Below, one piece after another: positions 5,728 to 5,773 of a stretch of 5,773 nt of DNA (its first letter is position 1; each line of letters starts with the position of its first letter). Source of the stretch: JBBTQX01 sp038064955 (GTDB lineage Bacteria > Patescibacteriota > Minisyncoccia > UBA6257 > GWB1-50-10). Both the position numbers and the translations under genes were made by a program. The notes beneath the pieces are model-generated. The model worked only from the letters and a program-made list of their open reading frames with translations. It did no database searches and had not been told where the DNA came from. Location of the stretch: NCBI GenBank assembly GCA_038064955.1, contig JBBTRY010000031.1, forward strand, positions 1 to 5,773, read 5' to 3'.

Positions 5728-5773
5728 TTATCCTGTAGCCGAGACTTGAGGTTCATCGGCCAACACCCCTCTA
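5728..5773 (-). CDS. Possible C-terminal end of an upstream minus-strand gene (partial)
   Basis: From the window edge, one minus frame reads RGVLADEPQVSATG and stops at TAA (5730-5728), about 20 nt before the terminator-like hairpin. A second frame is also open (EGCWPMNLKSRLQDN, stop TAA at 5726-5724). The frame cannot be decided from 46 bases. The nearby hairpin is the main reason to think a gene ends here. A short inverted repeat (GCCGA 5738-5742, TCGGC 5756-5760) lies in the same stretch, so this could instead be part of a structured RNA. No family is recognised. Confidence 0.25.
   Translation of the reverse strand, partial: RGVLADEPQVSATG

Noticed and set aside
5708..5749. Short plus-strand ORF MCKNFFSYPVAET with GAGG five bases before its ATG, as a possible leader peptide.
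   Set aside because: It is only 13 codons, overlaps the minus-strand terminator and the possible end of an upstream gene, and has no clear promoter. The GAGG is part of the terminator stem. A chance match is more likely.
5738..5760. GCCGA/TCGGC inverted repeat near the right edge as a riboswitch or RNA element.
   Set aside because: The stem has five pairs, the loop is 13 nt and the window ends 13 bases later. There is too little sequence to support a structure.

Overview
All protein genes and the one tRNA gene that I can support are on the minus strand. The window holds a compact type IV pilus (T4P) assembly locus, probably from a Candidate Phyla Radiation (Patescibacteria, e.g. Parcubacteria-type) bacterium. 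The taxonomic call is inference. It rests on the gene set (stand-alone receiver, small pilin with an LNPAE-type helix, PilB, PilC, LamG-tailed pseudopilin), on very short spacers, and on start codons placed directly after -10 boxes. The genes read through with the standard code, and no in-frame UGA is needed.

Reading in the direction of transcription, from high to low coordinates: 5724-5773 may hold the end of an upstream minus-strand gene, followed by a likely intrinsic terminator (5684-5707). Then comes a large nested palindrome (5571-5677) with no gene in it. Next is a well-formed promoter (5509-5536) and a CheY-like response regulator (5127-5501). A pilin follows (4514-5083) with its own extended -10. 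Then come PilB (2744-4465, GTG start, its own TATAAT) and PilC (1534-2739), only 4 nt apart. A 74-nt spacer made of inverted arrays of 7-nt repeats leads to a GspH/FimT-like pseudopilin fused to a LamG domain (338-1459). A tRNA-Thr(UGU) (246-317) follows, and finally a DUF192 gene that starts one base after the tRNA discriminator and runs off the left edge.

The genes fit together as the inner-membrane part of a T4P machine. PilB is the extension ATPase, PilC is the platform protein, the 189-aa pilin is the probable main or minor subunit, and the 373-aa pseudopilin is a possible tip or adhesive subunit whose LamG domain would be displayed. The single-domain receiver may control the machine. 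Prepilin peptidase, PilT and PilMNO are not in this window.

I see no CRISPR array, transposase, phage gene or defence system. The least explained items are the 107-bp nested palindrome, the heptamer arrays around the pseudopilin start, the tRNA/DUF192 junction, and the repeated pattern of near-leaderless promoters.
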